Shown here: positions 14,491 through 22,842 of the stretch, piece by piece
Layout of the letters: each line of letters starts with the position of its first letter
Numbering within the stretch: position 1 is the first letter of the stretch
The notes under the pieces: model-generated
Database searches by the model: none
Seen by the model: the letters and a program-made list of their open reading frames with translations, nothing else
What the model was told of the DNA's origin: nothing
Source of the DNA: REEB95 sp035934235
GTDB taxonomy: Bacteria > Pseudomonadota > Alphaproteobacteria > ATCC43930 > CGMCC-115725
Length of the DNA: 64,000 nt
Assembly: GCA_035934235.1 (NCBI GenBank)
Contig: DASYYB010000016.1
Location: 7,387 to 71,386, forward strand
Direction: 5' to 3'
Position numbers and translations under genes: made by a program

Positions 14491-15867
14491 TTACCGCCGG
14501 CCCTTGGCCTGGGGCTTGGCGTCACGCGCGGCGATCTCGGCCTTGCGCTTGGCGCGCCAGGCCTTGGCGGCGCCAAGCTTGTTGCGCTGCCGCGCGCGGC
14601 CCAAGGCGAGCGCATCGGCCGGCACGTCGTCGGTGATGACGCTGCCGGCGGCGATCATCGCGCCGGGACCGATGGTGAGCGGCGCCACCAGCGACGAATT
14701 CGTGCCGACGAAGACGCCCTTGCCGATATTGGTGCGGAATTTCTCGATGCCGTCGTAGTTGCAGGTGATGCTGCCAGCGCCGATGTTGCTGCCCTCGCCC
14801 ACGGCGCTGTCGCCGAGATAGGCCAGGTGGTTCGCCTTGACGCCCGACGCCAAGCGCGCGTTCTTGACCTCGACGAAATTGCCGATGTGGACCTCGTCGG
14901 CGAGCTGCGCGCCCGGACGCAACCGCGCAAACGGCCCGATGCGGGCGCGGTCGCCTATTGTCGAACCCACAATGTGACAGAAAGCCGGAATCTCGACGCC
15001 CTCGCCGACCTTCACGCCCGGTCCGAACACCACAAAAGGTCCGACGATGGTGTCGCGGCCAAGCTTGGTGTCGGCGCAGAGGAAGACGGTCTCGGGCGCG
15101 GTGAAGGTGACGCCGGCTTCCATCGCCGCGTAACGCAGACGCTGCTGCATCACCGCTTCGGCATAGGCGAGCTCGTCGCGCGAGTTGACGCCCAAGAGCT
15201 GGGCCGGATCGCCCTCGGCGGTGCGGCAGATCAGGCCTTTGCCGCGCGCCAGGCCGACGATGTCCGTGAGATACTGCTCGCCTTGCGCGTTGTGCGCCGA
15301 AAGCTGGGCGACGAGATCGAACAGCACCGGCGCCTTCGCCAGCATGACGCCGGAATTGACGAAATCGACCGCGCGTTCCTCGTCGGTGCAGTCGTCCGCC
15401 TCGACAATGCGGGCGAGCGAGCCGTCGTCGGCCAGGATCAGGCGACCGTAAGGACCGCTGTCGGCCAGGCGCATGCCGAGCACGATCACCGCGGCGTCGG
15501 GATGGCGCTTGCGGGCGTCGAACAGCGGTTTGAAGGTCTCGCGCGTGACCAAGGGCACATCGCCGGCGAGGATCAGGATATCGCCCTGATAACGACCCAA
15601 CAGCGACTTGGCGGCAGCCACCGCGCTGCCGGTGCCGCGCTGCTGGCGCTGAATGACGAAATCGGCAGGCGCCACCGCGGCGGCGACGTCGTTCCGGTTG
15701 GGCGCGATGACCACCGCCGTATGTTGCGGCTTCAGCGGCGCGATCGCGCCCAGCACGTGCGCGATCAGCGGCTTGCCGGCAAGCTCGTGCAGCACCTTGG
15801 GACGCGCCGAGCGCATCCGCGTGCCCTTGCCGGCGGCCAGAATCAGAGCGGCAAACGAGGCGGCCAT
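14491..15867 (-). CDS. glmU: Bifunctional UDP-N-acetylglucosamine pyrophosphorylase / glucosamine-1-phosphate N-acetyltransferase
   Basis: A 458-residue bifunctional enzyme. The N-terminal uridylyltransferase has LILAAGKGTRMRSARPKVLHELAGKPL (read as two adjoining motifs) and GDVPLVTRET; the C-terminal acetyltransferase is a left-handed beta-helix of hexapeptide repeats, including NHLAYLGDSAVGEGSNIGAG and ITCNYDG. It converts GlcN-1-P to UDP-GlcNAc for peptidoglycan and LPS. The tail is basic (KRKAEIAARDAKPQAKGRR), somewhat extended. Upstream it is divergent from the tRNA-Val gene. GlmM is not in the window. Confidence 0.97.
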   Translation of the reverse strand: MAASFAALILAAGKGTRMRSARPKVLHELAGKPLIAHVLGAIAPLKPQHTAVVIAPNRNDVAAAVAPADFVIQRQQRGTGSAVAAAKSLLGRYQGDILILAGDVPLVTRETFKPLFDARKRHPDAAVIVLGMRLADSGPYGRLILADDGSLARIVEADDCTDEERAVDFVNSGVMLAKAPVLFDLVAQLSAHNAQGEQYLTDIVGLARGKGLICRTAEGDPAQLLGVNSRDELAYAEAVMQQRLRYAAMEAGVTFTAPETVFLCADTKLGRDTIVGPFVVFGPGVKVGEGVEIPAFCHIVGSTIGDRARIGPFARLRPGAQLADEVHIGNFVEVKNARLASGVKANHLAYLGDSAVGEGSNIGAGSITCNYDGIEKFRTNIGKGVFVGTNSSLVAPLTIGPGAMIAAGSVITDDVPADALALGRARQRNKLGAAKAWRAKRKAEIAARDAKPQAKGRR

Positions 15868-15940
15868 GGGTGGTGTCTCAATAAGGAAAGGCGCCGGGCG
15901 CGTCTAGCCTTATATCGGCGCGGGGTCGTCCTCCGATTCC

Positions 15941-15969
15941 TTGACAGGCGCAACGCCCGCGCCTTATCT
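15941..15969 (+). promoter_or_regulatory. Predicted sigma-70 promoter of tRNA-Val
   Basis: TTGACA at 15941-15946, a 17-base spacer and TTATCT at 15964-15969, ending 11 bases before the first base of the tRNA. The -35 is a perfect match and the spacing is optimal. Confidence 0.7.
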
Positions 15970-15980
15970 CAGGCCTCTTC

Positions 15981-16055
15981 GGGCGCTTAGCTCAGCGGGA
16001 GAGCACACCCTTCACACGGGTGGGGTCGTAGGTTCAATCCCTACAGCGCCCACCA
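15981..16055 (+). tRNA. tRNA-Val (anticodon CAC)
   Basis: Folds as a standard cloverleaf: acceptor GGGCGCT/AGCGCCC, D-arm GCTC...GAGC, anticodon stem CACCC/GGGTG around loop TTCACAC with anticodon CAC (reads GUG), and T-arm GTAGG-TTCAATC-CCTAC. The CCA end is encoded. It is preceded by a strong promoter. Confidence 0.96.
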
Positions 16056-16080
16056 TTCTTCTGGACCCCCGCCCCAACGA

Positions 16081-17154
16081 TTAAGCGGCTTGCCGGATGA
16101 TTTCTTTGACCGTCTTGACCACGCCGGGGTCGCTGACCTTATAGCCGGGGATTGCGGCAATCGCCTCCTTGAATGCGTCGCTTTTCATGATGGCGAGGAG
16201 GCGCTTGACCGGCTCTTGATCCAGCGTTTGCCGGTGGCAGACGAACAGATAATCCTCGGTCACGAGTCGCACGAAATCGAGATCGAAGTGACGCGCCGCG
16301 GCTTCGACGCCGAAGCACGCGTCGGCCATGTCGCTCGCAACGTAGGCGGCCACCGCCGCATGCGTAAACTCGGCGTTTTCATAGCCGTTGATGCGCTGCG
16401 CATCGATGCCATGCTCGCGCAACATCAGATCGAAGAGCAGCCGTGTCCCTGAATCGGGATCGCGATTGACGAAGCGAACGCGCGGATCGACGAGAGATTC
16501 GAGCGACGTGATCTCCAGCGGGTTGCCGGGCTTCACCATGAGCCCCATCTCGCGCGTCACGAATCCAATAACGCGATGCGCATCCGGATTAAGCCAGTCC
16601 TTGATGGCTGCGATGCTTTTGGAACGGAGCTCGCCTTGCGGCAGATGCAGACCCGCAAGATCGCAGGCGCCATGAGCCAGCGACACGAGCGAGTTTTGGT
16701 TGCTGACGTAGCGAAGGTCGATGTCGATGTTGGACTCACCGCTTAACATCTCGCGCAGCGCCGAGATCGCAAAGCCGTGGCTCGCATGCACGCGCACGAT
16801 CGGCCCGTGCGGCAAAAATTGATTGATCTGGGTTTCCAGCTCCTGCGAAAGATTTTGCAGCTGCGGGCCGAGCCGCGCCTCAAGCCTCTGTCCGGCCCAC
16901 ACCAGGCGCTCGCCGAACGGCGTGAGCTCGGTGCCGCTGCCGCGCTTGCGGTTCACCAGCGGCGTGCCGAAAAATTCCGACCACTTCTCGATCAGATTCC
17001 AGCAGTGGCGATAGGACAGGCCGACGCTGTCGGCGGCGCGCGTGATCTTTCCGGTTTCGCGAATCTCGTTGAGGAAGCCCAGCATCACGAGCATGGCACC
17101 GGGCTGGCCGTCACGCCGAAATCGCCATACCGGCTCGATTTCGATGCGGATCAT
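16081..17154 (-). CDS. ModE-type HTH regulator with molybdate-binding-like (COG1910) domain
   Basis: A 357-residue regulator. The N-terminal winged helix (FLNEIRETGKITRAADSVGL, SYRHCWNLIEKWSEFFGTPL, NRKRGSGTELTPFGERL) is of the ModE/LysR HTH type. From about residue 110 a periplasmic-binding-protein-like domain follows, with HASHGFAISALREML, ACDLAGLHLP and FVNRDPDSGTRLLFD; this combination is known as ModE-HTH fused to a COG1910 PBP-like module, usually linked to molybdate or oxyanion sensing. It is divergent from the aldehyde dehydrogenase at 17362, and the shared 207-base gap is packed with inverted repeats. A WtpABC-like importer lies at 49890-52790. The true ligand is unknown. Confidence 0.83.
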   Translation of the reverse strand: MIRIEIEPVWRFRRDGQPGAMLVMLGFLNEIRETGKITRAADSVGLSYRHCWNLIEKWSEFFGTPLVNRKRGSGTELTPFGERLVWAGQRLEARLGPQLQNLSQELETQINQFLPHGPIVRVHASHGFAISALREMLSGESNIDIDLRYVSNQNSLVSLAHGACDLAGLHLPQGELRSKSIAAIKDWLNPDAHRVIGFVTREMGLMVKPGNPLEITSLESLVDPRVRFVNRDPDSGTRLLFDLMLREHGIDAQRINGYENAEFTHAAVAAYVASDMADACFGVEAAARHFDLDFVRLVTEDYLFVCHRQTLDQEPVKRLLAIMKSDAFKEAIAAIPGYKVSDPGVVKTVKEIIRQAA

Positions 17155-17204
17155 AAGACGCTCCCCGCCGGCTGCGCTGGCAAGAGTTCACAAAGTTACC
17201 ATTA

Positions 17205-17290
17205 GATATAGGAACTATTGTTCTTATATCAAGATATAAGAACCGGCAGAAAATATCATATTCCATAAGCATGTACGAGATACCTATATC
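17205..17290. promoter_or_regulatory. Array of GATATA(A/G)GAA half-sites in divergent promoter
   Basis: TTCTTATATC (17221-17230) and GATATAAGAA (17233-17242) form a perfect 10-bp inverted repeat with an AA spacer. An upstream half-site GATATAGGAAC starts at 17205 and pairs imperfectly with GTTCTTATATC. A fourth half-site CCTATATC lies at 17283-17290. The repeated motif in two orientations between a regulator gene and a divergent enzyme gene marks a likely binding array for the 16081-17154 regulator. Confidence 0.65.
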
Positions 17291-17312
17291 ACAGATGTCC
17301 GGCTTTGCCGAC

Positions 17313-17335
17313 TGCATAACCAGCATAGTTATGCA
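17313..17335. repeat. 8-bp inverted repeat TGCATAAC/GTTATGCA
   Basis: TGCATAAC at 17313-17320 and GTTATGCA at 17328-17335 flank a 7-base spacer, ending 26 bases before the aldehyde dehydrogenase start. It is distinct in sequence from the GATATA array and may bind a second regulator or overlap the promoter. Confidence 0.55.
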
Positions 17336-17361
17336 TTCTAATACATATTTGAGGTGGCCCT

Positions 17362-18816
17362 ATGCCATACGATGCATCCGAATCCGTGCAAAACCTCCTG
17401 ATCGACGGCAAGCGCGTTCCCGCGACGTCCGGCAAGACCTTCGACACGCTCAATCCGGCAACCGAAGCGATCATCGCCCGCGTCGCCGAAGCCGATGCGG
17501 GCGACGTCGACACAGCCGTTCGCTCGGCGCGCGCCGCCTTCGAAGGCCGGTGGGGCCGCATGCGCGCGTCCGAGCGCGGCCAGCTCCTGATGAAGTTCGG
17601 CGAGCTTATTCGTCAGCACCAGGACGAGCTGACGGCGCTCGAGAGCCTCGACTCCGGGAAGCCGATCTCGGCGATCAAGCGCCAGGACATGCCGGCTGTG
17701 CTCGACACGATCACCTATTACGCGGGTTGGGCCGACAAGATTCATGGCCAGGTCATACCGGCGCGCACCGACGCGCTCACCTACACCCTGCGTGAGCCGA
17801 TCGGCGTCGTCGGCGCGATCGTGCCGTGGAACTTCCCGCTGATGATCGGCATGTGGAAGATTGCGCCTGCGCTGGCTTGCGGCTGCACCGTCGTGTTGAA
17901 ACCGGCGGAATTGACACCCCTCACCGCGCTAAGGATCGGCGAGCTGGCGCTCGAAGCCGGATTGCCGTCCGGCGTTCTCAACGTAGTGCCCGGCTTCGGC
18001 AAAACCGCCGGACAGGCGCTCGTCGATCATCCTGACGTCGACAAGATCACCTTCACCGGCTCCCCCGGCGTCGGCAGGCAGATCTTGCGCGGTGCGGCGG
18101 GCAACCTGAAGCACGTGACGCTGGAGCTCGGCGGCAAGTCCGCGAACATCATCTTCCCGGACGCCGACCTCGACGCTGCCGTGAACGCGGCCGGATCCGG
18201 CATCTTCTTCAACGCCGGCCAGGTTTGCTCGGCCGGTTCGCGCATTCTCGTGCATGAAAGCATCTACGACGAAATCGTCGAGCGGCTCGTCGCACGCGCC
18301 AAATCGGTTCGGGTCGGCGATCCGAGAAGCCCGTCGACGTCAATGGGCCCGCTGATCTCGACAACGCAAATGAAACGCGTGCTCGATTACATCGATATCG
18401 GCAAGAAAGAAGGTGCGCAAATTGCCACCGGCGGCGGCCGTCTCGGGACATCCGGCTATTTCGTGGCACCGACCGTGTTCGCGAACGTGGAGCACGGGAT
18501 GCGGATTTCCCAAGAGGAAATCTTCGGCCCAGTCGCTGCCGTCGTGAAGTTCAAGGATGACGAGGACGCAATCCGGCTTGCCAACGGCACGAGCTTCAGC
18601 CTCGCCGCGGGCGTCTGGAGCGCCGATATCGCGCGCGTGCATCACTTCGCCAATCGGCTGAAAGCCGGCACGGTCTGGATCAACACCTATGGTCCGACCG
18701 ACGTCCGCCTGCCTTGGGGCGGCGCGCGGGATTCTGGCTTTGGCCGCGAGCACGGCGACGCTGCGATCGAGAACTTCACCGAGCCCAAGACGGTCTGGAT
18801 CAACACCCGCCGGTAA
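17362..18816 (+). CDS. NAD(P)-dependent aldehyde dehydrogenase
   Basis: A 484-residue full-length ALDH-superfamily enzyme that oxidises an aldehyde to the acid. Visible motifs are the oxyanion-hole Asn in VPWNFPLMIG, the NAD-binding FTGSPGVGRQI, the general base Glu in LELGGKSANII, and the nucleophilic Cys in FNAGQVCSAGSRI. The overall pattern is closest to phenylacetaldehyde/betaine-aldehyde-type enzymes; the substrate is not assigned. GAGGTG six bases upstream supports ATG 17362. It is transcribed away from the ModE-type regulator, its probable controller. A strong hairpin follows its end at 18881. Confidence 0.93.
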   Translation: MPYDASESVQNLLIDGKRVPATSGKTFDTLNPATEAIIARVAEADAGDVDTAVRSARAAFEGRWGRMRASERGQLLMKFGELIRQHQDELTALESLDSGKPISAIKRQDMPAVLDTITYYAGWADKIHGQVIPARTDALTYTLREPIGVVGAIVPWNFPLMIGMWKIAPALACGCTVVLKPAELTPLTALRIGELALEAGLPSGVLNVVPGFGKTAGQALVDHPDVDKITFTGSPGVGRQILRGAAGNLKHVTLELGGKSANIIFPDADLDAAVNAAGSGIFFNAGQVCSAGSRILVHESIYDEIVERLVARAKSVRVGDPRSPSTSMGPLISTTQMKRVLDYIDIGKKEGAQIATGGGRLGTSGYFVAPTVFANVEHGMRISQEEIFGPVAAVVKFKDDEDAIRLANGTSFSLAAGVWSADIARVHHFANRLKAGTVWINTYGPTDVRLPWGGARDSGFGREHGDAAIENFTEPKTVWINTRR

Positions 18817-18880
18817 GCGGCCGCGGGCACAGCCCCTAGACCGCGGGAATTTCCTTTGTTATCCATCCCGTCACGCGGGT

Positions 18881-18909
18881 GACGCCGTCGGTCCAAGACC
18901 GACGGCGTC
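18881..18909 (+). terminator. 13-bp perfect hairpin between ALDH and groES
   Basis: GACGCCGTCGGTC and GACCGACGGCGTC flank a CAA loop, ending 34 bases before the groES start. No T-run follows, so it may be a factor-assisted terminator of the ALDH gene or a structured groES leader. It is not the CIRCE element. Confidence 0.5.
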
Positions 18910-18943
18910 GGCCGTTGGCTCGTCGTACCCCAGGGAGACATGC

Positions 18944-19252
18944 ATGAAGTTCCGCCCGTTGCACGATCGCGTCGTGGTCCGCCGCCTGAAGCAGGAGGAA
19001 AAGACCGCCGGCGGGATCATCATCCCCGACACCGCCCAGGAAAAGCCGCAGGAAGGCGAAGTGGTCGCGGTCGGGCCGGGCGCCCGTGACGACGATGGCA
19101 AGCTGCATCCGCCCGAGGTCAAGGCCGGCGACCGCGTGCTGTTCGGCAAATGGTCCGGCACCGAGATCAAGCTCGACGGTAACGAGCTGCTCGTGATGAA
19201 GGAAAGCGACCTCATGGGCATTCTCGAAGGCAAAGCCGCCAAGAAGAAGTAA
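18944..19252 (+). CDS. groES: Co-chaperonin GroES (orphan copy)
   Basis: A 102-residue co-chaperonin: MKFRPLHDRVVVRRLKQEEK, the mobile loop TAGGIIIPDTAQEKPQEG, then VLFGKWSGTEIKLDGNELLVMKESDLMGIL. It caps the GroEL folding chamber in the cytoplasm. CAGGGAG seven bases upstream of ATG 18944 supports the start. It has a slightly long C-terminus (EGKAAKKK). No groEL follows; the next gene is the copper regulator 106 bases on, so this is a separated copy. No CIRCE element was seen upstream. Confidence 0.95.
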   Translation: MKFRPLHDRVVVRRLKQEEKTAGGIIIPDTAQEKPQEGEVVAVGPGARDDDGKLHPPEVKAGDRVLFGKWSGTEIKLDGNELLVMKESDLMGILEGKAAKKK

Positions 19253-19300
19253 CGCCCTCGCCGAACCGGCGCGCCGCCGGCCGACCGCTTCCGATCCGCC

Positions 19301-19331
19301 TTGACCTTCCAGTCACTGGAACCCTTATAAC
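19301..19331 (+). promoter_or_regulatory. CueR/MerR-type promoter with 19-bp spacer
   Basis: TTGACC (19301-19306) and TATAAC (19326-19331) are separated by 19 bases, the over-long spacer typical of MerR-activated promoters. Inside it lies the perfect inverted repeat TTCCAGT (19307-19313), C, ACTGGAA (19315-19321). It precedes cueR-copA, so CueR should bind it and activate transcription with copper. Confidence 0.88.
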
Positions 19332-19358
19332 CAGGGTGTTCCATCGGCGAGGCGTGCC

Positions 19359-19754
19359 ATGAATATCGGCGAAGTCGCGGCCCAGGCCGGCGTCCCGGCC
19401 AAGACCATCCGCTATTACGAGAGCGTCGGACTGATCCCCGCGGCGGCACGGCGCGACAACGGCTACCGCAGCTACGACCAGACCGATCTGCATACGTTGC
19501 GCTTCATCCATCGCGCGCGCGAATTGGGATTTTCGGTAGCAGAAGTCGAGGACCTGCTGGCGTTGTGGCGCAACAAGCGGCGCAAGAGCGAAGCAGTCAA
19601 GGTGATCGCGCTCGGCAAGATTGCCGAGATCGAGCACAAGATCGCGGCGCTCGAAACCATGAAGCGCACCATCCGGCACTTGACGGCGCATTGTCACGGC
19701 GACGCGCGCCCCGACTGTCCGATCCTCGACGATCTGGCTGGCGACCGTGCCTGA
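19359..19754 (+). CDS. cueR: Cu(I)-responsive MerR-family regulator CueR
   Basis: A 131-residue MerR-family activator. The N-terminal winged helix is MNIGEVAAQAGVPAKTIRYY followed by ESVGLI; a long dimerisation coiled coil (VIALGKIAEIEHKIAALETM) follows; the C-terminal metal loop CHGDARPDCP supplies the two Cys expected for Cu(I). It is cotranscribed with copA: the copA GTG at 19747 overlaps the cueR stop by eight bases. The promoter upstream has the 19-bp spacer of this family. Ag(I)/Au(I) response is also possible. Confidence 0.93.
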   Translation: MNIGEVAAQAGVPAKTIRYYESVGLIPAAARRDNGYRSYDQTDLHTLRFIHRARELGFSVAEVEDLLALWRNKRRKSEAVKVIALGKIAEIEHKIAALETMKRTIRHLTAHCHGDARPDCPILDDLAGDRA

Positions 19755-22059
19755 CAGCCCCTCAGCAAGCCGCGCGCGCGACCCAGTTTGCGGCATGACC
19801 GTCGATCCGTCCGCGACGCCGCATCGCGCGCATCATCACGGCGCGGATTATTTCTTCTGCAATGCCGGTTGCCGCATGCAATTCATCGAGGCACCTGAAA
19901 AATATCTCGCGCTCGCCGCGTCAGTGCACGCAGTACCCCCGGGCGCGAGGTGGACCTGTCCGATGCATCCCGAAATCGTGCGCGATGCGCCGGGCGCCTG
20001 TCCGATCTGCGGCATGGCGCTCGAGCCGACGATACCGGCCGCGACAACGGAACCGAATCCCGAGCTTACCCACATGATGCGGCGGCTGTGGGTTGGCGCG
20101 GCGCTGGCCTTGCCGGTCGTGGTGCTCGACATGGGCGGTCACTGGCCAGCGACCGATCTACATCGGTTCATTGCGCCGCACGTGTCGGTTTGGATTCAGT
20201 GCGCGTTGGCGACGCCGGTCGTGTGGTGGGCCGGCTGGCCATTCTTCCAGCGCGGCTGGGCCTCGTTCATCAGCCGCAACCTCAATATGTTTTCGCTGAT
20301 CGCGCTCGGCGTCGGCGCGGCATACGGGTACAGCCTGGCCGCGACAGTCGCACCACAGCTCTTTCCGGCGGATCTGCGTGGCGCCGACGGAATGGTCGCG
20401 GTTTATTACGAAGCCGCCGCAGTCATCACGGTGCTCGTCCTATTGGGGCAGGTTCTGGAGTTGCGCGCGCGCGAACGCACTGGCGGCGCGATCCGCGCCC
20501 TGCTCGACCTTGCGCCTAAGATTGCCCGGCGCCTGCGCGACGACGGCAGCGACGAGGCGATCGCGCTCGACCAGGTGCAGGTCGGCGATCGTCTGCGCAT
20601 CCGGCCGGGCGACAGCGTACCGGTCGACGGCAGTGTCCTCGCGGGCGCGAGCGCCGTCGATGAATCCATGATGACCGGCGAGGCCATGCCGGTCGAAAAA
20701 GCGCCGGGCGACAAATTGATCGGCGGCACGATCAACGGCACCGGCGGCCTGGTAATGCGCGCGGAGAAAATCGGCGCCGAGACGGTGCTGGCGCGCATCG
20801 TGCAGATGGTCGCGGCGGCGCAACGCAGCCGCGCGCCGATCCAGCGGCTGGCAGACATCGTCGCCGCTTGGTTCGTGCCGGCGGTCGTCGGCATCGCCGC
20901 GATCGCCTTTGCCGGCTGGCTCGTTTGGGGGCCGGCGCCAGCCGTCGCCCATGCGCTGATCGCGGCGGTTTCGGTCCTCATCATCGCCTGCCCATGCGCG
21001 CTCGGCTTGGCGACGCCGATGTCGGTCATGGTCGGTGTCGGCAAAGGCGCGTCCATCGGCGTACTGATCAGGAACGCCGAGGCGCTGGAGCGGTTCGAGA
21101 CAGTCGACACGCTGGTCGTCGACAAGACCGGCACCTTGACCGAGGGCAAGCCGCGCGTCGTTGCCATCGTGACCGCCGCAGGATTCGACGAGAGCGCCGT
21201 CCTGTCTCTCGCGGCCAGTCTCGAACGCGCAAGCGAGCATCCGCTCGCGACCGCCATCATATCCGCTGCCGTGCAACGCGGCCTGGGCATGCGCGAAGTC
21301 ATGGATTTCCGTGCACACGCCGGCCAGGGCGTCACCGGCCGCATCGACGGCCACCCGATCACGGTTGGCAACGCCGCATTGCTCGACAAACTCAGCATCG
21401 CCGTCGGCGACCTTGCGGGACGCGCTGAAGCATTCCGGCGCGACGGCGCCACAATCATGTTCGTTACAGTCGACGATCGTGTCGCCGGCTTGATCGCGGT
21501 CGCCGATCCGATCAAAGCGACGACACCCACCGCGCTGGCGCAGTTGCGCGCCGACGACCTCCGCATCGTCATGTTGACCGGCGACAATCGCACCGCTGCG
21601 CAAGCAGTCGCCGCCGCGCTCGGCATCGCCGAAGTCGAAGCTGACGTGCTGCCGGAACAAAAGCACGCGGTCGTGCGGCGTCTGATGCGCGAGGGCCGCA
21701 TCGTCGCCATGGCCGGCGACGGCATCAACGATGCGCCGGCCCTGGCCGAGGCCGATGTCGGCATCGCCATGGGCACCGGCACCGACATTGCCATCGAAAG
21801 CGCCGGCGTCACGCTGGTCAAAGGCGATCTCGCCGGCATCGCACGGGCGCGGCGCTTGAGCCGCGCCACGATGCGCAACATTCGGCAGAACCTGGCGCTC
21901 GCCTTCGTCTATAACGTGCTCGGCATTCCCTTAGCTGCCGGCATCCTCTATCCGACCTTCGGACTGCTGCTCAGTCCGGTCGTGGCAGCGGCGGCGATGA
22001 GCTTCAGCTCGCTGTCGGTGGTGAGCAACGCGCTGCGGTTGCGCTGGACGCGGCTCTAG
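19747..22059 (+). CDS. copA: Cu(+)-exporting P1B-type ATPase with YHS and HMBD N-terminus
   Basis: A 770-residue inner-membrane pump that exports Cu(I) to the periplasm. Order: YHS-like domain (RDPVCGMTVDP ... FFCNAGCRMQFIEAPEKYLAL), heavy-metal-binding motif TCPMHPEIVRDAPGACPICGM (written here as CPMHPEI and CPICGM), two early membrane helices, actuator TGEAMPVEK, transmembrane CPC at residues 415-417, phosphorylated Asp459 in DKTGTLTEGKP, HP in SEHPLATAI, ATP-binding TGDNRT and GDGINDAPAL. It lacks the usual MXCXXC HMA domains and has YHS plus HMBD instead, a CopA2/CtpA-like arrangement. Coupled to cueR by overlap. Confidence 0.95.
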   Translation: MPDSPSASRARDPVCGMTVDPSATPHRAHHHGADYFFCNAGCRMQFIEAPEKYLALAASVHAVPPGARWTCPMHPEIVRDAPGACPICGMALEPTIPAATTEPNPELTHMMRRLWVGAALALPVVVLDMGGHWPATDLHRFIAPHVSVWIQCALATPVVWWAGWPFFQRGWASFISRNLNMFSLIALGVGAAYGYSLAATVAPQLFPADLRGADGMVAVYYEAAAVITVLVLLGQVLELRARERTGGAIRALLDLAPKIARRLRDDGSDEAIALDQVQVGDRLRIRPGDSVPVDGSVLAGASAVDESMMTGEAMPVEKAPGDKLIGGTINGTGGLVMRAEKIGAETVLARIVQMVAAAQRSRAPIQRLADIVAAWFVPAVVGIAAIAFAGWLVWGPAPAVAHALIAAVSVLIIACPCALGLATPMSVMVGVGKGASIGVLIRNAEALERFETVDTLVVDKTGTLTEGKPRVVAIVTAAGFDESAVLSLAASLERASEHPLATAIISAAVQRGLGMREVMDFRAHAGQGVTGRIDGHPITVGNAALLDKLSIAVGDLAGRAEAFRRDGATIMFVTVDDRVAGLIAVADPIKATTPTALAQLRADDLRIVMLTGDNRTAAQAVAAALGIAEVEADVLPEQKHAVVRRLMREGRIVAMAGDGINDAPALAEADVGIAMGTGTDIAIESAGVTLVKGDLAGIARARRLSRATMRNIRQNLALAFVYNVLGIPLAAGILYPTFGLLLSPVVAAAAMSFSSLSVVSNALRLRWTRL

Positions 22060-22704
22060 CTATTTCTCGAAGTCGGGCTGTTGATCCGGCGCCGCGCGTT
22101 TGAACGGATCGAGCCGCATGCAATTGCCGAACACCCGGACGATGGTCGGAAACGGCGTCATGTCGAAGCTCGGATAGCGCCGCGCATTGAACATCTGTGG
22201 CACCAGGCAGATATCGGCGAGGCCGGGCGCGTCGCCATGGCAGAAATCGCCGGTGCGCCGGTCGCGCAGCATCGGTTCGATCGCCTCGAAGCCCAGCCTG
22301 ATCCAGTGATTGAACCAGGTTTCGACCGTCTTCTCGTCGTGACCGAGCGGCTTCGCGAGGTAGCGCAGCACGCGCAGATTGTCGAGCGGATGGATGTCGG
22401 CGGCGATGATCTGCGCCAGCGCGCGCACGCGCGCCCGGTCCTCGGGACCTTCGGGCAGGAATTCGGGCGACGGATGGATCTCGTCGAGATATTCGATAAT
22501 CGCCAGCGACTGGACGAAGCGCGTGTCCCCGTCTTCGAGTAGCGGCACGAGGCCTTGCGGATTTTTGGCGAGATAATCGGGCGTGCGTTGCTCGTTCTTG
22601 CGTAGATGCACGAAGGCCTGCTCGTAGGACAGCCGCTTGAGATTGAGAGCGATGCGCACCCGAAACGCCGCCGATGACCGAAAATAGCCGTGGAGTTTGA
22701 GCAT
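22060..22704 (-). CDS. maiA: Maleylacetoacetate isomerase (zeta-class GST)
   Basis: A 214-residue zeta GST-fold enzyme that isomerises maleylacetoacetate to fumarylacetoacetate with glutathione in tyrosine/homogentisate breakdown. The N-terminus LHGYFRSSAAFRVRIALNLK has the SSxxxRVRIAL active-site signature, with Ala replacing the usual Cys at the third position of SSCS. It continues with KNPQGLVPLLEDG and the zeta-specific Ile-Ala-Ala-Asp-Ile-His-Pro. It converges with copA with no gap and is divergent from a MarR regulator, its probable controller. No other homogentisate-pathway gene is in the window. Confidence 0.9.
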   Translation of the reverse strand: MLKLHGYFRSSAAFRVRIALNLKRLSYEQAFVHLRKNEQRTPDYLAKNPQGLVPLLEDGDTRFVQSLAIIEYLDEIHPSPEFLPEGPEDRARVRALAQIIAADIHPLDNLRVLRYLAKPLGHDEKTVETWFNHWIRLGFEAIEPMLRDRRTGDFCHGDAPGLADICLVPQMFNARRYPSFDMTPFPTIVRVFGNCMRLDPFKRAAPDQQPDFEK

Positions 22705-22842
22705 CGGGCGCCTCGCCGTTTGAGTTCCGTGGTTGTCGTCGCCGTGATCCGTCCCGTCAAGCAGCGGCCGCGGCCGCCGGGCGGTCCTTGACGTCGGTGC
22801 CCAAAAGGCGCGACGGTTAACAATGAAACTAATTTTTCGGGG

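Noticed and set aside
14389..15990. Plus-strand frame of 533 codons
   Set aside because: Shadow of glmU.
15981..16055. tRNA-Val as an integration site for the 7552-12569 island
   Set aside because: The tRNA is separated from the island by glmS and glmU, and no duplicated 3' tRNA fragment was found near the island.
18817..18943. CIRCE element before groES
   Set aside because: The TTAGCACTC-N9-GAGTGCTAA pattern is absent; only a GC-rich hairpin is present.
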